Positions 18,095 to 27,107 are shown, counted from the first letter of the stretch. The stretch is DNA of 64,000 nucleotides from Ureibacillus galli (GCF_014836845.1 NZ_JACSQA010000004.1:1-64000), one strand, 5' to 3'. Program-made: numbers and translations. Notes: a model not told the origin generated them from the sequence alone.

Positions 18095-18164
18095 GTATTT
18101 CATTTTTAATTGGAAATAGTGATTTCCATACAAAAAAACAGTTTTGAAGTAGAATAATGAAATT

Positions 18165-18178
18165 ATTTCCCGAGAAAT
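18165..18178. promoter_or_regulatory. Candidate Noc (nucleoid occlusion) binding site 1
   Basis: ATTTCCCGAGAAAT differs by one base from the Bacillus subtilis Noc site ATTTCCCGGGAAAT. It lies in a 346-base gene-free interval that otherwise holds only a terminator at its left end. A block of 23 identical bases including this site recurs at 22093-22115. Confidence 0.65.
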
Positions 18179-18400
18179 GTTTTATTTTGCGGAATGAAAC
18201 AAATGAATGGAATCGTTGATTTTACCCTATATAAAAGGTAGTGTTACATTAGTTAATTGTCATTTTGTCGAATTTTTTATTTGATATCAATCTTCTATAG
18301 TTTGATAGATTTAATATGTTAGAGGAAAAAAAGACAACTTTTAAAGCAATTTAAAACGAAACGATTATCTCATATATATTGTATAAAAGGAGCTGGGAAG

Positions 18401-18733
18401 GTGAAAGTCTTCAATGGGCTAATTGCATTTACAGTAGAAGTAATATGCATCGTAATTTATGCGCGATTTGGTTACTACTTATTTCAAGAACAATTATGGA
18501 AGAGTGGATTCGCCATCGTTTTCCCATTCACATTAATGGTTGTTTGGGGGAAGTTTTTTGCACCGAAAGCTCAGCGTAGACTTCAAATGCCTGAATTACT
18601 AATCGGGAAAATGATGATAATGTTTATAGCTGTTGGTATGTTGTGGATTATGAACGGAACAATTGAAGCAATTATTTTTGCTGTTGTTGTCATTTTCCAT
18701 TTATCGATTGCTGTTAAGATAAAGGAAATTTAA
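18401..18733 (+). CDS. yrdB: YrdB-family membrane protein
   Basis: This 110-residue protein has four hydrophobic segments and matches the YrdB/DUF2568 family (ARFGYYLFQEQLWKSG, WGKFFAPKAQRRL). Function is unknown. It starts with GTG behind AAGGAGC. It is not clearly co-transcribed with the ATP-grasp gene 119 bases downstream. Confidence 0.75.
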   Translation: MKVFNGLIAFTVEVICIVIYARFGYYLFQEQLWKSGFAIVFPFTLMVVWGKFFAPKAQRRLQMPELLIGKMMIMFIAVGMLWIMNGTIEAIIFAVVVIFHLSIAVKIKEI

Positions 18734-18852
18734 GAGCTTTCTAAATATGCCCAATTTTTAAAGTTATCCAAAGATGAGATAGGCAAAGAATTATAAATAG
18801 AGTTAAAATAAAAGGAGAAAAATAAACTACATAACAACAAAGGAGTTTCATC

Positions 18853-19791
18853 ATGACGAAAAAAATTTATGTAATTCATGAAAACGATGACTGGACTCGT
18901 CATTTAACAAAAAGATTAGAAGAGTTGAATTTACCTTATGAAACTTGGCATTTAGATCAAGGAATTGTTAATTTAACTGAAGCACCACCTGAAGGCGTTT
19001 TTTATAATCGGATGAGTGCTTCTTCCCATACTCGTAATCATCGTTTTGCTCCTGAATTGACAGGTGCAGTGATTGATTGGTTAGAGTTTTATGGTAAAAG
19101 AGTGCTAAATGGCAGTAACGCCCTTCGTTTAGAATTGAGCAAAGTAAAACAATATACCCAATTAGAAAAGTACGGCATCCGAGTTCCAAAAACAGTAGCA
19201 GCTGTAGGGAAAAATCAAATTATAGAAGCTGCAAAATCATTAAATACACTGCCGTTTATTACAAAACATAACCGTGCAGGTAAAGGGCTGGGTGTTCAAT
19301 TATTCTATTCTTTAGAAGCATTACAAGAGTATTTAGATAGTCCAGCATTTGAAGAACCCGTCGATGGGATTACTCTCGTTCAACAATATGTAAAATCTCC
19401 AAATCAGCATATAACGCGTGTGGAATTTGTTGGTGGGGAGTATGTCTACTCTGTACGAGTTGATACTTCAGAAGGTTTCGAATTATGTCCTGCCGATGCT
19501 TGTCAAATTGGAGACTTATTCTGTCCGGTTGGAGAAGAGCCAAAAGATCAAATGAAGTTTAAAATTGTAGATAATCCTCGGACAGAACTCATCGAAAAAT
19601 ATCAACAGTTCTTAAAAGGAAACGGTATTGATGTAGCCGGTATTGAATTTATCGTAGATGAAGAAGGTACTGTCTATACTTACGATGTGAACACAAATAC
19701 AAACTACAATTCCGATGCGGAAGAGGAAGCTCAGAAATTCGCCATGCTTGAATTAGCGAAATTATTAGGTAGAGAGTTAGAAAATATATAA
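18853..19791 (+). CDS. ATP-grasp (RimK-like) ligase
   Basis: The 312-residue protein is an ATP-grasp enzyme of the RimK/glutamate-ligase group. It shows an N-terminal pre-ATP-grasp domain, LRLELSKVKQYTQLEKYGIR, the lysine-containing FITKHNRAGKGLGVQLF nucleotide loop, and the metal-binding end AGIEFIVDEEG...YDVNTNTNYN. Such enzymes join an amino acid to a carboxylate of a peptide or protein. The substrate is not evident, and neighbours (YrdB, Nudix) give no pathway. AAAGGAG precedes the ATG. Confidence 0.8.
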   Translation: MTKKIYVIHENDDWTRHLTKRLEELNLPYETWHLDQGIVNLTEAPPEGVFYNRMSASSHTRNHRFAPELTGAVIDWLEFYGKRVLNGSNALRLELSKVKQYTQLEKYGIRVPKTVAAVGKNQIIEAAKSLNTLPFITKHNRAGKGLGVQLFYSLEALQEYLDSPAFEEPVDGITLVQQYVKSPNQHITRVEFVGGEYVYSVRVDTSEGFELCPADACQIGDLFCPVGEEPKDQMKFKIVDNPRTELIEKYQQFLKGNGIDVAGIEFIVDEEGTVYTYDVNTNTNYNSDAEEEAQKFAMLELAKLLGRELENI

Positions 19792-19802
19792 TAGCTGAAA
19801 AG

Positions 19803-19845
19803 ACATCTCCTGTTAAAGGCTCTTGCTTTGAAGGGGATGTTTTTA
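19803..19845 (+). terminator. Terminator after the ATP-grasp gene
   Basis: ACATCTCC and GGGGATGT form the outer stem with one mismatch, and TTAAAG/CTTTGAA extends it inward. A short T run follows. Confidence 0.65.
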
Positions 19846-19935
19846 GTAGAAAGCGAAATGTAGGTAGTAAGGGAAGTTAAATCACTTTAAAATAAAAGGG
19901 ATAAATTCTTAACGAAAAATGAGGAGCCTATTCAA

Positions 19936-20493
19936 ATGACTTTAAGACAACAATTGGAACAATACCGTCCGTATAATGAACAAGAAGCGAAGGATCAAGA
20001 ATTGATGTTACGATATTTGGATACCTTTGATAACTTACTCACACGGGAAAATGAATTTGCCCATTTTACAGCTTCTGCATGGCTAGTGAATAAAGAGCGT
20101 ACAAAAGTATTGATGGTCTATCATAATATTTATCAATCTTGGTCATGGGTTGGTGGGCATGCGGATGGGGAAGCAGATTTATTGCATGTAGCATTAAAAG
20201 AAGCAATGGAGGAAACAGGACTTACCAACGTCCAACCTGTTTCCAATGAGTTTTATTCTATCGAAATATTAGGGGTACCAGCCCATATGAAAAAGGGAAA
20301 ACATGTTGCTACCCACGTTCATTTAAATGTAACGTATTTATTAGAAGCAGATGAACAGGATGAAACCTTTATTAAACCGGATGAAAATAGTGATATCGGT
20401 TGGTTTGAACTAAATAAAGCGATTGAAGTTTCCACGGAACCAGATATGAAAGTCGTCTATCAAAAATTAAATGATAAACTCAAAGGTTACTAA
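19936..20493 (+). CDS. Nudix hydrolase
   Basis: The 185-residue protein carries a Nudix box, GHADGEADLLHVALKEAMEE then TGL, matching G-x5-E-x7-(R/K)E-x2-EE-x-G, with Lys in place of the usual Arg. The family cleaves nucleoside diphosphates linked to another group; the substrate is unknown. A typical GAGGAG site precedes the ATG, and a strong terminator shared with the convergent rodA-like gene follows. Confidence 0.85.
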   Translation: MTLRQQLEQYRPYNEQEAKDQELMLRYLDTFDNLLTRENEFAHFTASAWLVNKERTKVLMVYHNIYQSWSWVGGHADGEADLLHVALKEAMEETGLTNVQPVSNEFYSIEILGVPAHMKKGKHVATHVHLNVTYLLEADEQDETFIKPDENSDIGWFELNKAIEVSTEPDMKVVYQKLNDKLKGY

Positions 20494-20500
20494 ATGTGAT

Positions 20501-20535
20501 AAAAGGTAGCTTCTCTTAAAGAGATGCTACCTTTT
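20501..20535. terminator. Bidirectional terminator (Nudix / RodA-like)
   Basis: AAAAGGTAGC-TTCTCTT pairs with AAGAGA-TGCTACCTTTT, forming a long stem with T runs on both strands between two convergent genes. Confidence 0.88.
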
Positions 20536-20553
20536 AATTTTGATAGCGAAAAG

Positions 20554-21732
20554 TTAATAATTTATTTCTTTCTCTTTAGAAGAGAAAACATAGTTATGGT
20601 ACGTTTTTTTAAAGGAGAGAATGACGCCGATTAACATAAAATTCGATAGTAAGGAACTTCCACCATAACTTAAGAAAGGTAAAGTAACACCGGTAATCGG
20701 TAATATCCCCATTGTCATACTAATATTTTGGAAAATTTGAAAGGTGAATAAACCGATAATTCCCGCTCCTATCGTATAGGCAAATGGATCATTCGTATTC
20801 ATAATGATGATAATGAGGCGGTAAAGTAATAAAAAATACAAAAAGATGATAAAAGTACATCCAATAAAACCTACTTCTTCAGCGATAGCAGCAAAAATAA
20901 AATCTGTATGTTTTTCTGGTATGTATACATTGTTATTCAAAAAACCTTTCCCAGTAATTTCGCCTGATCCAATGGCTAACATTCCTTGTCTTGCTTGTAG
21001 AGAAGAATCTTCATATTCGTAGGGGAATAGCCATCCGTTGATCCTTGAAATTTGATGGGATGAAAGTTGACTCATTATATGTTTCATGAAGAAATCATTA
21101 AATTTAAAGTATAGAACCATTAATGTAACGACAACAGTGACAGGAATAGCAGCAAATGTAATTAATATTTTTCTGTTAATTGTTGAAAAGTATATCATCG
21201 GAATAATAAGTGCTAAATATAGCATTAACATGCCTGTATCCGGTTGTTTATAAACGATAACCATAGGAGGGATAACAATAGCTGCAATTTTAGCAAGTAA
21301 ATAACTATCCGTAACGATAGAGTGTTTTGCTAATTTTTTTTGATGGTTTTCCATCGTTTTAGCGATGACTAATAAAAATCCAAACTTTAAAAATTCAGAA
21401 GGTTGTAAAGTGCCGATAAACATAATTTTGTACCAAGCCTTTGCGCCATTAATTGGCTTTGCAATGCTCTCAGGTGCAAAAATTAAACCGATTAATAAAA
21501 GAACGATAAAAAAATAAAATAACCATGCAATTTTTTTTAGCTGTTCTAAATCCAATATAGCAATAGCGACCATTAAAACAAAACCAATACAGTAGAATAT
21601 GATTTGTTTCAGGACAAAAGATCCTGGGTATTGGGAAAAGGATGCATTACTTGAGTATATGAAAAAACAACTAATAATACCGAACAACGCTAAATATAGA
21701 ATAACTTGTTTATCTAAATATTTGTTTATCAT
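20554..21732 (-). CDS. RodA/FtsW/SpoVE-type SEDS glycosyltransferase
   Basis: The 392-residue protein has ten hydrophobic segments and the SEDS signature residues: LQPSEFLKFGFLL, YKQPDTGMLML, the extracellular IPEKHTDFIFAAIAEEVGF loop, and TGVTLPFLSYGGSSLLSNF. SEDS proteins polymerise lipid II glycan strands together with a class B PBP. The sequence is RodA-like, but no mreBCD or PBP gene is adjacent, so whether it is the main elongation enzyme or a paralogue cannot be decided here. Confidence 0.85.
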   Translation of the reverse strand: MINKYLDKQVILYLALFGIISCFFIYSSNASFSQYPGSFVLKQIIFYCIGFVLMVAIAILDLEQLKKIAWLFYFFIVLLLIGLIFAPESIAKPINGAKAWYKIMFIGTLQPSEFLKFGFLLVIAKTMENHQKKLAKHSIVTDSYLLAKIAAIVIPPMVIVYKQPDTGMLMLYLALIIPMIYFSTINRKILITFAAIPVTVVVTLMVLYFKFNDFFMKHIMSQLSSHQISRINGWLFPYEYEDSSLQARQGMLAIGSGEITGKGFLNNNVYIPEKHTDFIFAAIAEEVGFIGCTFIIFLYFLLLYRLIIIIMNTNDPFAYTIGAGIIGLFTFQIFQNISMTMGILPITGVTLPFLSYGGSSLLSNFMLIGVILSFKKTYHNYVFSSKEKEINY

Positions 21733-21886
21733 ATTCGATTACTCCTGCTTTTATTGGTTTCGATTTACTAAATAGACATATATTTGAAACGTCAATAAAA
21801 TACAAAATGTTTCACCATTTTTTTAAGAAGAGGTGTTTGTTGTGCGAAAGGTGATTTTTCCTTAAATGGATTGTACGAATTATAAA

Positions 21887-22029
21887 TTATCCACAAAAAT
21901 AATAAAATAAAGTGAAAAATCCTCTATTCATCCCCAAAGTTATTCTAGTCATCCACATGAAACGCTTTTATCCCCAAAGTTAAATGGGCGTTAACAGACC
22001 ATTGTTCGAGTCTTTTGCACTTATCCACA
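21887..22029 (+). promoter_or_regulatory. Cluster of DnaA-box-like sites
   Basis: Five 9-mers share one orientation: TTATCCACA at 21887 and 22021 (perfect), TCATCCACA at 21949 and TTATCCCCA at 21968 (one mismatch), and TCATCCCCA at 21928 (two mismatches). Start-to-start spacings of 41, 21, 19 and 53 bases are close to whole helical turns. ATCCCCAAAGTTA occurs twice inside. The cluster lies in the 486-base gap before parA and could titrate DnaA or regulate parA. Confidence 0.7.
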
Positions 22030-22099
22030 AAAGCTTTCTTGCTATTTGAATCATGAAAATATTACATATTTCGACCATTTATAAAGGATTTTTGAAATT

Positions 22100-22113
22100 A
22101 TTTCCCGAGAAAT
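22100..22113. promoter_or_regulatory. Candidate Noc binding site 2
   Basis: This copy of ATTTCCCGAGAAAT is identical to site 1, with the same 23-base context (22093-22115), and lies 106 bases before parA and 70 bases after the last DnaA-box-like site. It is one mismatch from the Bacillus subtilis Noc consensus and clearly different from parS (TGTTTCACGTGAAACA). Confidence 0.65.
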
Positions 22114-22218
22114 GTCTCTTTATAACTTAAATGGGTATAATTTGTAAATCCTAAGATTTGTTAATGAAAAGTAGTAGTTGTACATACTTTAATTTAAAAG
22201 AGAGAAAGGGGTGGACGG

Positions 22219-23067
22219 ATGGCTATCGTCATATCAACCATTCATCTTAAAGGTGGCGTTGGAAAGACAACGACCACTGTAGGACTCGCAGAGATGCTCG
22301 CATCGGAGTTTAAGAAGAAAGTGTTAATCGTTGATCTCGACCCCCAAACTCACGCAACAATTATGCTAATCGGCGAACAATGTTGGATGGAATTAAATAA
22401 AGATAGGTATACGTTAGCGGCGTTGTTCGAAGAAGCTTTAGAACCGGACGATAAGAAATTTGTTTTTGAAAAAACATTGCAAAAAAATGTATCCAATATT
22501 CATTCAGTCCAAAACATTGATCTTCTTCCATCAAGTCTAGATTTGATTGGGATTCAAGATGTATTGGCTAAAATGCCAACGGGTCCATTTTATACAAATA
22601 ATCCAATTGAAATTTTAAAAAATGCCATCCGTCCCATTAAGTATGACTATGATTATATTTTAATCGACTGTCCTCCAAATCTTGGTCTCATTACATTAAA
22701 TGGCATTCGGATGTCTAATAGTTATATTATTCCTACCGTCCCTGACGTACTTTCTACATATGGCATATCTCAAGTAATCAATCGTGTAGATGAATTTGCG
22801 GATAATATGGATATGAAAATGGAACATTTGGGCATTGTCATTACAAAATTTAAGGAAAATTCAAAAGTACATAGAGTTACTTTAGAGCAGTTGAAAAATC
22901 AAAATATCCATGTATTTAGTAAAGTATTTAAAGAAACAAATCAAATGGCAAAGGCAGCGGATTACTATGTATCCTATGCAACATTTAAACAAAAATGGGG
23001 AGAAGAGAGTACATTCCATGCATTCTATCATTTGGCAAAGGAAATAATCGAAAGGTATGAAGGGTGA
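22219..23067 (+). CDS. ParA/Soj-family ATPase without ParB
   Basis: The 282-residue protein has a deviant Walker A box KGGVGKTTTT, Walker A' in LIVDLDPQTHAT, and Walker B in YILIDCPPNLGLIT. These define the ParA/MinD group that moves or positions DNA or protein cargo. No ParB gene is adjacent, and the second gene is a small unknown protein. Ahead of it lie five DnaA-box-like sites and a candidate Noc site, an unusual replication/segregation context away from any visible oriC genes. AAAGGGGTGG precedes the ATG. It could be chromosomal or a relic of a replicon. Confidence 0.88.
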   Translation: MAIVISTIHLKGGVGKTTTTVGLAEMLASEFKKKVLIVDLDPQTHATIMLIGEQCWMELNKDRYTLAALFEEALEPDDKKFVFEKTLQKNVSNIHSVQNIDLLPSSLDLIGIQDVLAKMPTGPFYTNNPIEILKNAIRPIKYDYDYILIDCPPNLGLITLNGIRMSNSYIIPTVPDVLSTYGISQVINRVDEFADNMDMKMEHLGIVITKFKENSKVHRVTLEQLKNQNIHVFSKVFKETNQMAKAADYYVSYATFKQKWGEESTFHAFYHLAKEIIERYEG

Positions 23068-23199
23068 AATGCTTTCCTTTTATTTTGGCTTTTATTTCTT
23101 AAAATAATCCAGCAGCAGATGGACAAACTACTCAAGAAAAGTGAAAGCTTTTTTGAAAGCCCACTTCCTTTTCAAAACATATCAACGGGGAGGATAGCA

Positions 23200-23418
23200 A
23201 TGCCAAATCAAGAAATGAATAATACTAGGTCCAATTGTCAAGGGAATGTTTGTGGAACGGAACAGAGTTCGATGAATCGAAATGACCGATCCAAAAACAG
23301 AGAAGAGTTTGCCTCTGAAATTCATGTAGGTGCAAATTTAGAGCAAACTCATTCGAACAACGCCTTAGAAAAAAGGTCAAAAAGACAATTACACAGTGAA
23401 CGCACTGCCTGGAATTAA
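23200..23418 (+). CDS. Small hydrophilic protein after parA
   Basis: I do not recognise this 72-residue polar protein, rich in Asn, Arg, Ser and Glu with two Cys (SNCQGNVCGTEQ). The ATG at 23200 follows GGGGAGGA, whereas an in-frame ATG at 23119 has no ribosome site. It is 132 bases after parA and ends just before a terminator, so it may be the second gene of a parA transcript. Its low complexity looks like a small spore-type or adaptor protein, but that is a guess. Confidence 0.5.
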   Translation: MPNQEMNNTRSNCQGNVCGTEQSSMNRNDRSKNREEFASEIHVGANLEQTHSNNALEKRSKRQLHSERTAWN

Positions 23419-23453
23419 AGTGTTATTTGGCGCTGTCGGAAACCGGCGATATT

Positions 23454-23484
23454 AGGGACTAAAGTTTTTCTTTAGTCCCTTTTA
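23454..23484 (+). terminator. Terminator after the parA transcript
   Basis: AGGGACTAAAG pairs with CTTTAGTCCCT across five Ts and is followed by TTT. Confidence 0.85.
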
Positions 23485-23597
23485 GTTGGTTTATGAAAAA
23501 ATATTTTCCATATTTGTTTAAAAATTAATCCTACTATATTACTATGATAGTATAAGAAAAAACGGAACGAAATAAATTTAAGGAAGTACCTATAGTA

Positions 23598-24914
23598 ATG
23601 AAAAAAGCAAATATAAAAATTATTTTAGCCCTATCATCTTTATTAGTTTTATTATTTACATCATTTAGTGTCTATACGACAAATGTAAATATAAGAAGTA
23701 CAGTGGAAGAGGCCATAACGAATCAAAATTTAGAAACGGCTAAAACCATTTCTGAACAATTTGATATTGAAACATATAAAAAGTTTCTAGAGAGTCCGGA
23801 AAAGAACGAGTATTATTGGAAAATTAATAATGATTTAAGTAACATTCGAAACAAAATAGGGGCTCTATTTGTTTATACGATACAAGTAGAAAGCCCAACA
23901 ATGATGAAAACAATGATTGCTGGTTTACCTGCTGATAAACAGAAATCCTTTCAAATTGGAAGGCCAACCAACGTTCCAAAAAAACAGATAAAGATGGTTT
24001 ATTATGAAGAGAAACCATTTATCACAAGTATGATTAAAGATTCCCAATATGGAACGTATTTAACGGTTGCCGCACCTATTATAGATGAATCCGATGAAGT
24101 GCTTGGTTATGTTGGTATCGATATTAGTGCAGAGGCAATAAATGAAGTAAAAACAAGCGTTTTGGAAAATAACTTAGTCATTTTTATTTTTAATGCGCTA
24201 TTTATTTTCATCATGGTTATTTGTTTTTATTTCATCCAAAAATGGTATCAGAAGGCCGTTTTAATGGAAGTAGAATATACCGAAGACACATACCAAGAGG
24301 AAATTAAAACGTTGATTACCTCCGTTTCTTCGTTAAGACATGACATGACAAATCATCTCCAAGTCATACATGGTCTTTTAATTATTGGGGCTACCGACAA
24401 AGCCCAACAATATGTAAATTCCCTTGTAAATGAAGTCCAACTAATTAAATCGGTATCTGTTGATGCATCCATTGAACATCCTGGATTAGCGATTCTATTA
24501 CAAACGAAAAAACTAGCAGCGAATAATCACCAAATTAACATGGCGATTTCCGTTGACCCGAATCCTTTTGATCGAATTAAATCAACGGATATGATTAAAA
24601 TCTTATCGAACTTAATTGATAATGCTATGGATGCAACGAACGAATTGCCTGAAGAGCTTCGTCAAATACAGGTTCGTTGTGAAGCAACGGATTGCCATTA
24701 TATATTTGAAATTAAAAATACTGGACCAAAAGTTCCCGAATGTGAAGAAATTTTTAAACAGGGCTTTTCTACAAAACATGCGGAAAAAGGGAAAACAAGA
24801 GGTCAAGGTTTGTTTATCGTGAAAGAAGTAGTAGAGAAATATAATGGAAACATTGCGCTTTATTCAACAAATGAATATGAAACGATTGCCAGGGTAAAAA
24901 TTCCTCTGAAATAA
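23598..24914 (+). CDS. Orphan Spo0B-type sensor histidine kinase
   Basis: The 438-residue kinase has a TM near 7-27, an extracytoplasmic region to about 193, a second TM to about 215, then a Spo0B-type phosphoacceptor helix with the histidine in SLRHDMTNHLQVIHGLL (near 246), an N box NLIDNAMDA (near 338) and a G box GQGLFIVKEVVE (near 401). This is the citrate/dicarboxylate-sensor or quorum-sensor (GHKL) class. No response regulator gene is adjacent, so its partner is elsewhere. The signal is unknown. Confidence 0.85.
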   Translation: MKKANIKIILALSSLLVLLFTSFSVYTTNVNIRSTVEEAITNQNLETAKTISEQFDIETYKKFLESPEKNEYYWKINNDLSNIRNKIGALFVYTIQVESPTMMKTMIAGLPADKQKSFQIGRPTNVPKKQIKMVYYEEKPFITSMIKDSQYGTYLTVAAPIIDESDEVLGYVGIDISAEAINEVKTSVLENNLVIFIFNALFIFIMVICFYFIQKWYQKAVLMEVEYTEDTYQEEIKTLITSVSSLRHDMTNHLQVIHGLLIIGATDKAQQYVNSLVNEVQLIKSVSVDASIEHPGLAILLQTKKLAANNHQINMAISVDPNPFDRIKSTDMIKILSNLIDNAMDATNELPEELRQIQVRCEATDCHYIFEIKNTGPKVPECEEIFKQGFSTKHAEKGKTRGQGLFIVKEVVEKYNGNIALYSTNEYETIARVKIPLK

Positions 24915-24927
24915 CGTTAGAGATATA

Positions 24928-25013
24928 CAATCGAAATAGAATAAATGACCATAAAAGAAGGTTCAAATAAAAAGTTTAGGGCCTATCTATATTGAATTAT
25001 TCTATTTCGATTG
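24928..25013. repeat. 17-bp perfect inverted repeat
   Basis: CAATCGAAATAGAATAA at 24928-24944 is the exact reverse complement of 24997-25013, with 52 bases between. No T run follows, so it is not a standard terminator. It fills most of the 293-base gap between the kinase and the nuclease gene. It may be a small palindromic element or an RNA hairpin. Confidence 0.6.
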
Positions 25014-25207
25014 AATTCTTTTTGAAATTTGGAATATCTATTATTTTCACCTTGAATAGAAAAAGAAGTGTCATTGACATTATTCTTTTGCTTATTACAA
25101 TAAAAATATCTTCAAAGACAATTTTTGTTAAAAAATATTAGAAAGTAATGGAGTAGTCAAAGAAAAACTTCCTAATATAATAGTAGGCAGATAGGAGAAA
25201 ATTTAGA

Positions 25208-27007
25208 GTGGAAATACGAGATTTAATTGACCTAGAAAATGATACAAACTTTCAACAACTGAATCAACAAGTAAATTCCTTTAATACTTTAAAAATATTA
25301 AAATTGGAAAATCATGAAATTCGCCATTCTAATATATTGGCCTGGCTATTAAATCCAAAGGAAAATCATAATTTAAGTGATTACTTTTTACGTAAAGTAA
25401 TGGAACATCTTTTATTAATGGATGAAAATAGCGGAAATATACAATTTCAAAAAGTTGGGGATATCCTTAATCATTCATTAGTCGACAGCCATGTTTATCG
25501 GGAAGTAAAAACGGATAAAAATCGTTATATTGATTTACTTATTGTGAACCAGCAGTTGAAAACCGTTTTTATTATTGAAAATAAATTTTATTCCTCGGAA
25601 TCAGTGAATCAATTGAATGATTATTTAGAGTTTACTCGCCGTACATTTGGAAATTTTACGATTATTCCCATTTACTTAACCCTTAATGGAGAAGAACCTT
25701 CGAATTCCAATTATTTCATTTTAACCTACGAGAAAATTGAAGTAATTTTACATACGATTTTAATGCTATATAAAGATCGACTAAACAACAATGTTTATCA
25801 ATTTATTGTAGATTATAATCAAATTTTAAAAGAAAAATTTTATCCAAATCAAGATCAAATAGTACAAGCCATTGATATTTATCGAAATCATAAACAAACG
25901 ATCAATGTACTTTTTGAAGAAACGGTCAGCTTACACAAACAATTACAATTTGAATCCGGCTTTTATTTTGAATTTATGATGAAATATAAAAATACGATTC
26001 AATATATATATAAACATGGGCAAAATATTTTATCCTACAGTTTTGATGAATTTATTAACCAGCAGTTTGATAAAGAAGTGTTGTATCGTTCCCAGCCAAC
26101 TAGTCCCCATTTACTACCGCCAGAATGGGAAGGGATAAGTTATGTCCATATGAAAGACCCAAACTATTGGTTAGGAAAAGGGTTAGTTGTATGGTTTGAA
26201 CAAGCAAAAGATAGTCGGTTGAGTATTATTGCTGAAATGGGACCAATTGAATACACCGAAAGACGATCTCTTTTAGAAAAGTTAGAGCAATTCGGTATAT
26301 CGATTAAAGAAAGTTCCAAATTGGAAAAAGCTCGATATACCCGCTTCTTTACTCAAAAAATTGACATAAATAAGTGGGATGATATGGCAGAGTTAACACA
26401 AGGAATGCTTGATTTATATAATTCATCTGAGTTTAAGCAAGTAAGAAATCAAGTCGCAACAATTTTAAACAATGATGAGGTAGAAGTGGTAGAACCGAAA
26501 ACATCTGTGGAGAAACAAACGGCACAAGATATTAAAGTAAAGGTACAAAGGGCATTTAGAAAATGGATGGTATTAATGAATATACCTGAAACCGATTACC
26601 GGGCATCAACTAAATACCTTTCTTTCATCATGCCTCTTTTCGATTCCTTTAAAGAAAGGTTAGGGGAGACAAGGGAAAAGTGGTGGTGGTATAACGGACC
26701 ATTTCTATTTTGGTTCAATATCAATGAGGATTCTATTTATTTTACATTAGAAGTTGGACCAATCGAGGCAAATCAACGGGTTGTATTAATGGAACAAATG
26801 AAAGAACAGGGAATTGTTTTTAGTAAAAAGGGACTTTCTCCAGAAGCAAAATTTAATCGCATCTTTTCCCAATCAGTAGCTATAAAAGGGCTAGGTGAGT
26901 CAGAACTTTTACAAGTTTTCCAAACTTTGTATAACCATCACGAGTTACAAGAGACTTTAAATAAAATCCAGCATATTTATAACGAATTCTATAGTAACTT
27001 TGAATAA
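25208..27007 (+). CDS. PD-(D/E)XK nuclease-superfamily protein with duplicated C-terminal module
   Basis: The N-terminal region (about 1-230) matches the PDDEXK_4 type: ENHEIRHSNILAWLLNP, then Asp109 in RYIDLLIV and Glu124-x-Lys126 in FIIENKF, the expected catalytic set. Two similar C-terminal modules follow, near 315-410 and 490-590. Each has a Trp-Phe start, E(M/V)GPIE, a GI(S/V) turn and RFFTQ or RIFSQ. PDDEXK_4 proteins are often found in defence islands, but no partner gene is present and the function is unknown. The start is a GTG after AGGAGA. Confidence 0.75.
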   Translation: MEIRDLIDLENDTNFQQLNQQVNSFNTLKILKLENHEIRHSNILAWLLNPKENHNLSDYFLRKVMEHLLLMDENSGNIQFQKVGDILNHSLVDSHVYREVKTDKNRYIDLLIVNQQLKTVFIIENKFYSSESVNQLNDYLEFTRRTFGNFTIIPIYLTLNGEEPSNSNYFILTYEKIEVILHTILMLYKDRLNNNVYQFIVDYNQILKEKFYPNQDQIVQAIDIYRNHKQTINVLFEETVSLHKQLQFESGFYFEFMMKYKNTIQYIYKHGQNILSYSFDEFINQQFDKEVLYRSQPTSPHLLPPEWEGISYVHMKDPNYWLGKGLVVWFEQAKDSRLSIIAEMGPIEYTERRSLLEKLEQFGISIKESSKLEKARYTRFFTQKIDINKWDDMAELTQGMLDLYNSSEFKQVRNQVATILNNDEVEVVEPKTSVEKQTAQDIKVKVQRAFRKWMVLMNIPETDYRASTKYLSFIMPLFDSFKERLGETREKWWWYNGPFLFWFNINEDSIYFTLEVGPIEANQRVVLMEQMKEQGIVFSKKGLSPEAKFNRIFSQSVAIKGLGESELLQVFQTLYNHHELQETLNKIQHIYNEFYSNFE

Positions 27008-27092
27008 TGTTTCGGTCTTAAATGCTTTTTATTTTTAGTTCCTATATGAAACTTTTAAAATGTGTATCAATATGTTCAATACAACGAAATTT

Positions 27093-27101
27093 TGGTATAA
27101 T
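27093..27101 (+). promoter_or_regulatory. Extended -10 promoter of the antitoxin RNA
   Basis: TGGTATAAT is an extended -10 element (TG at 27093-27094, TATAAT at 27096-27101) with only a weak -35 upstream. Transcription should begin near 27108 and run to the terminator at 27208-27247. Confidence 0.6.
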
Positions 27102-27107
27102 GAAGGT

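Noticed and set aside
22093-22115. A parS site next to parA
   Set aside because: The palindrome has a CCCGAG centre and differs from parS at five of 16 positions, but is one base from the Noc consensus.
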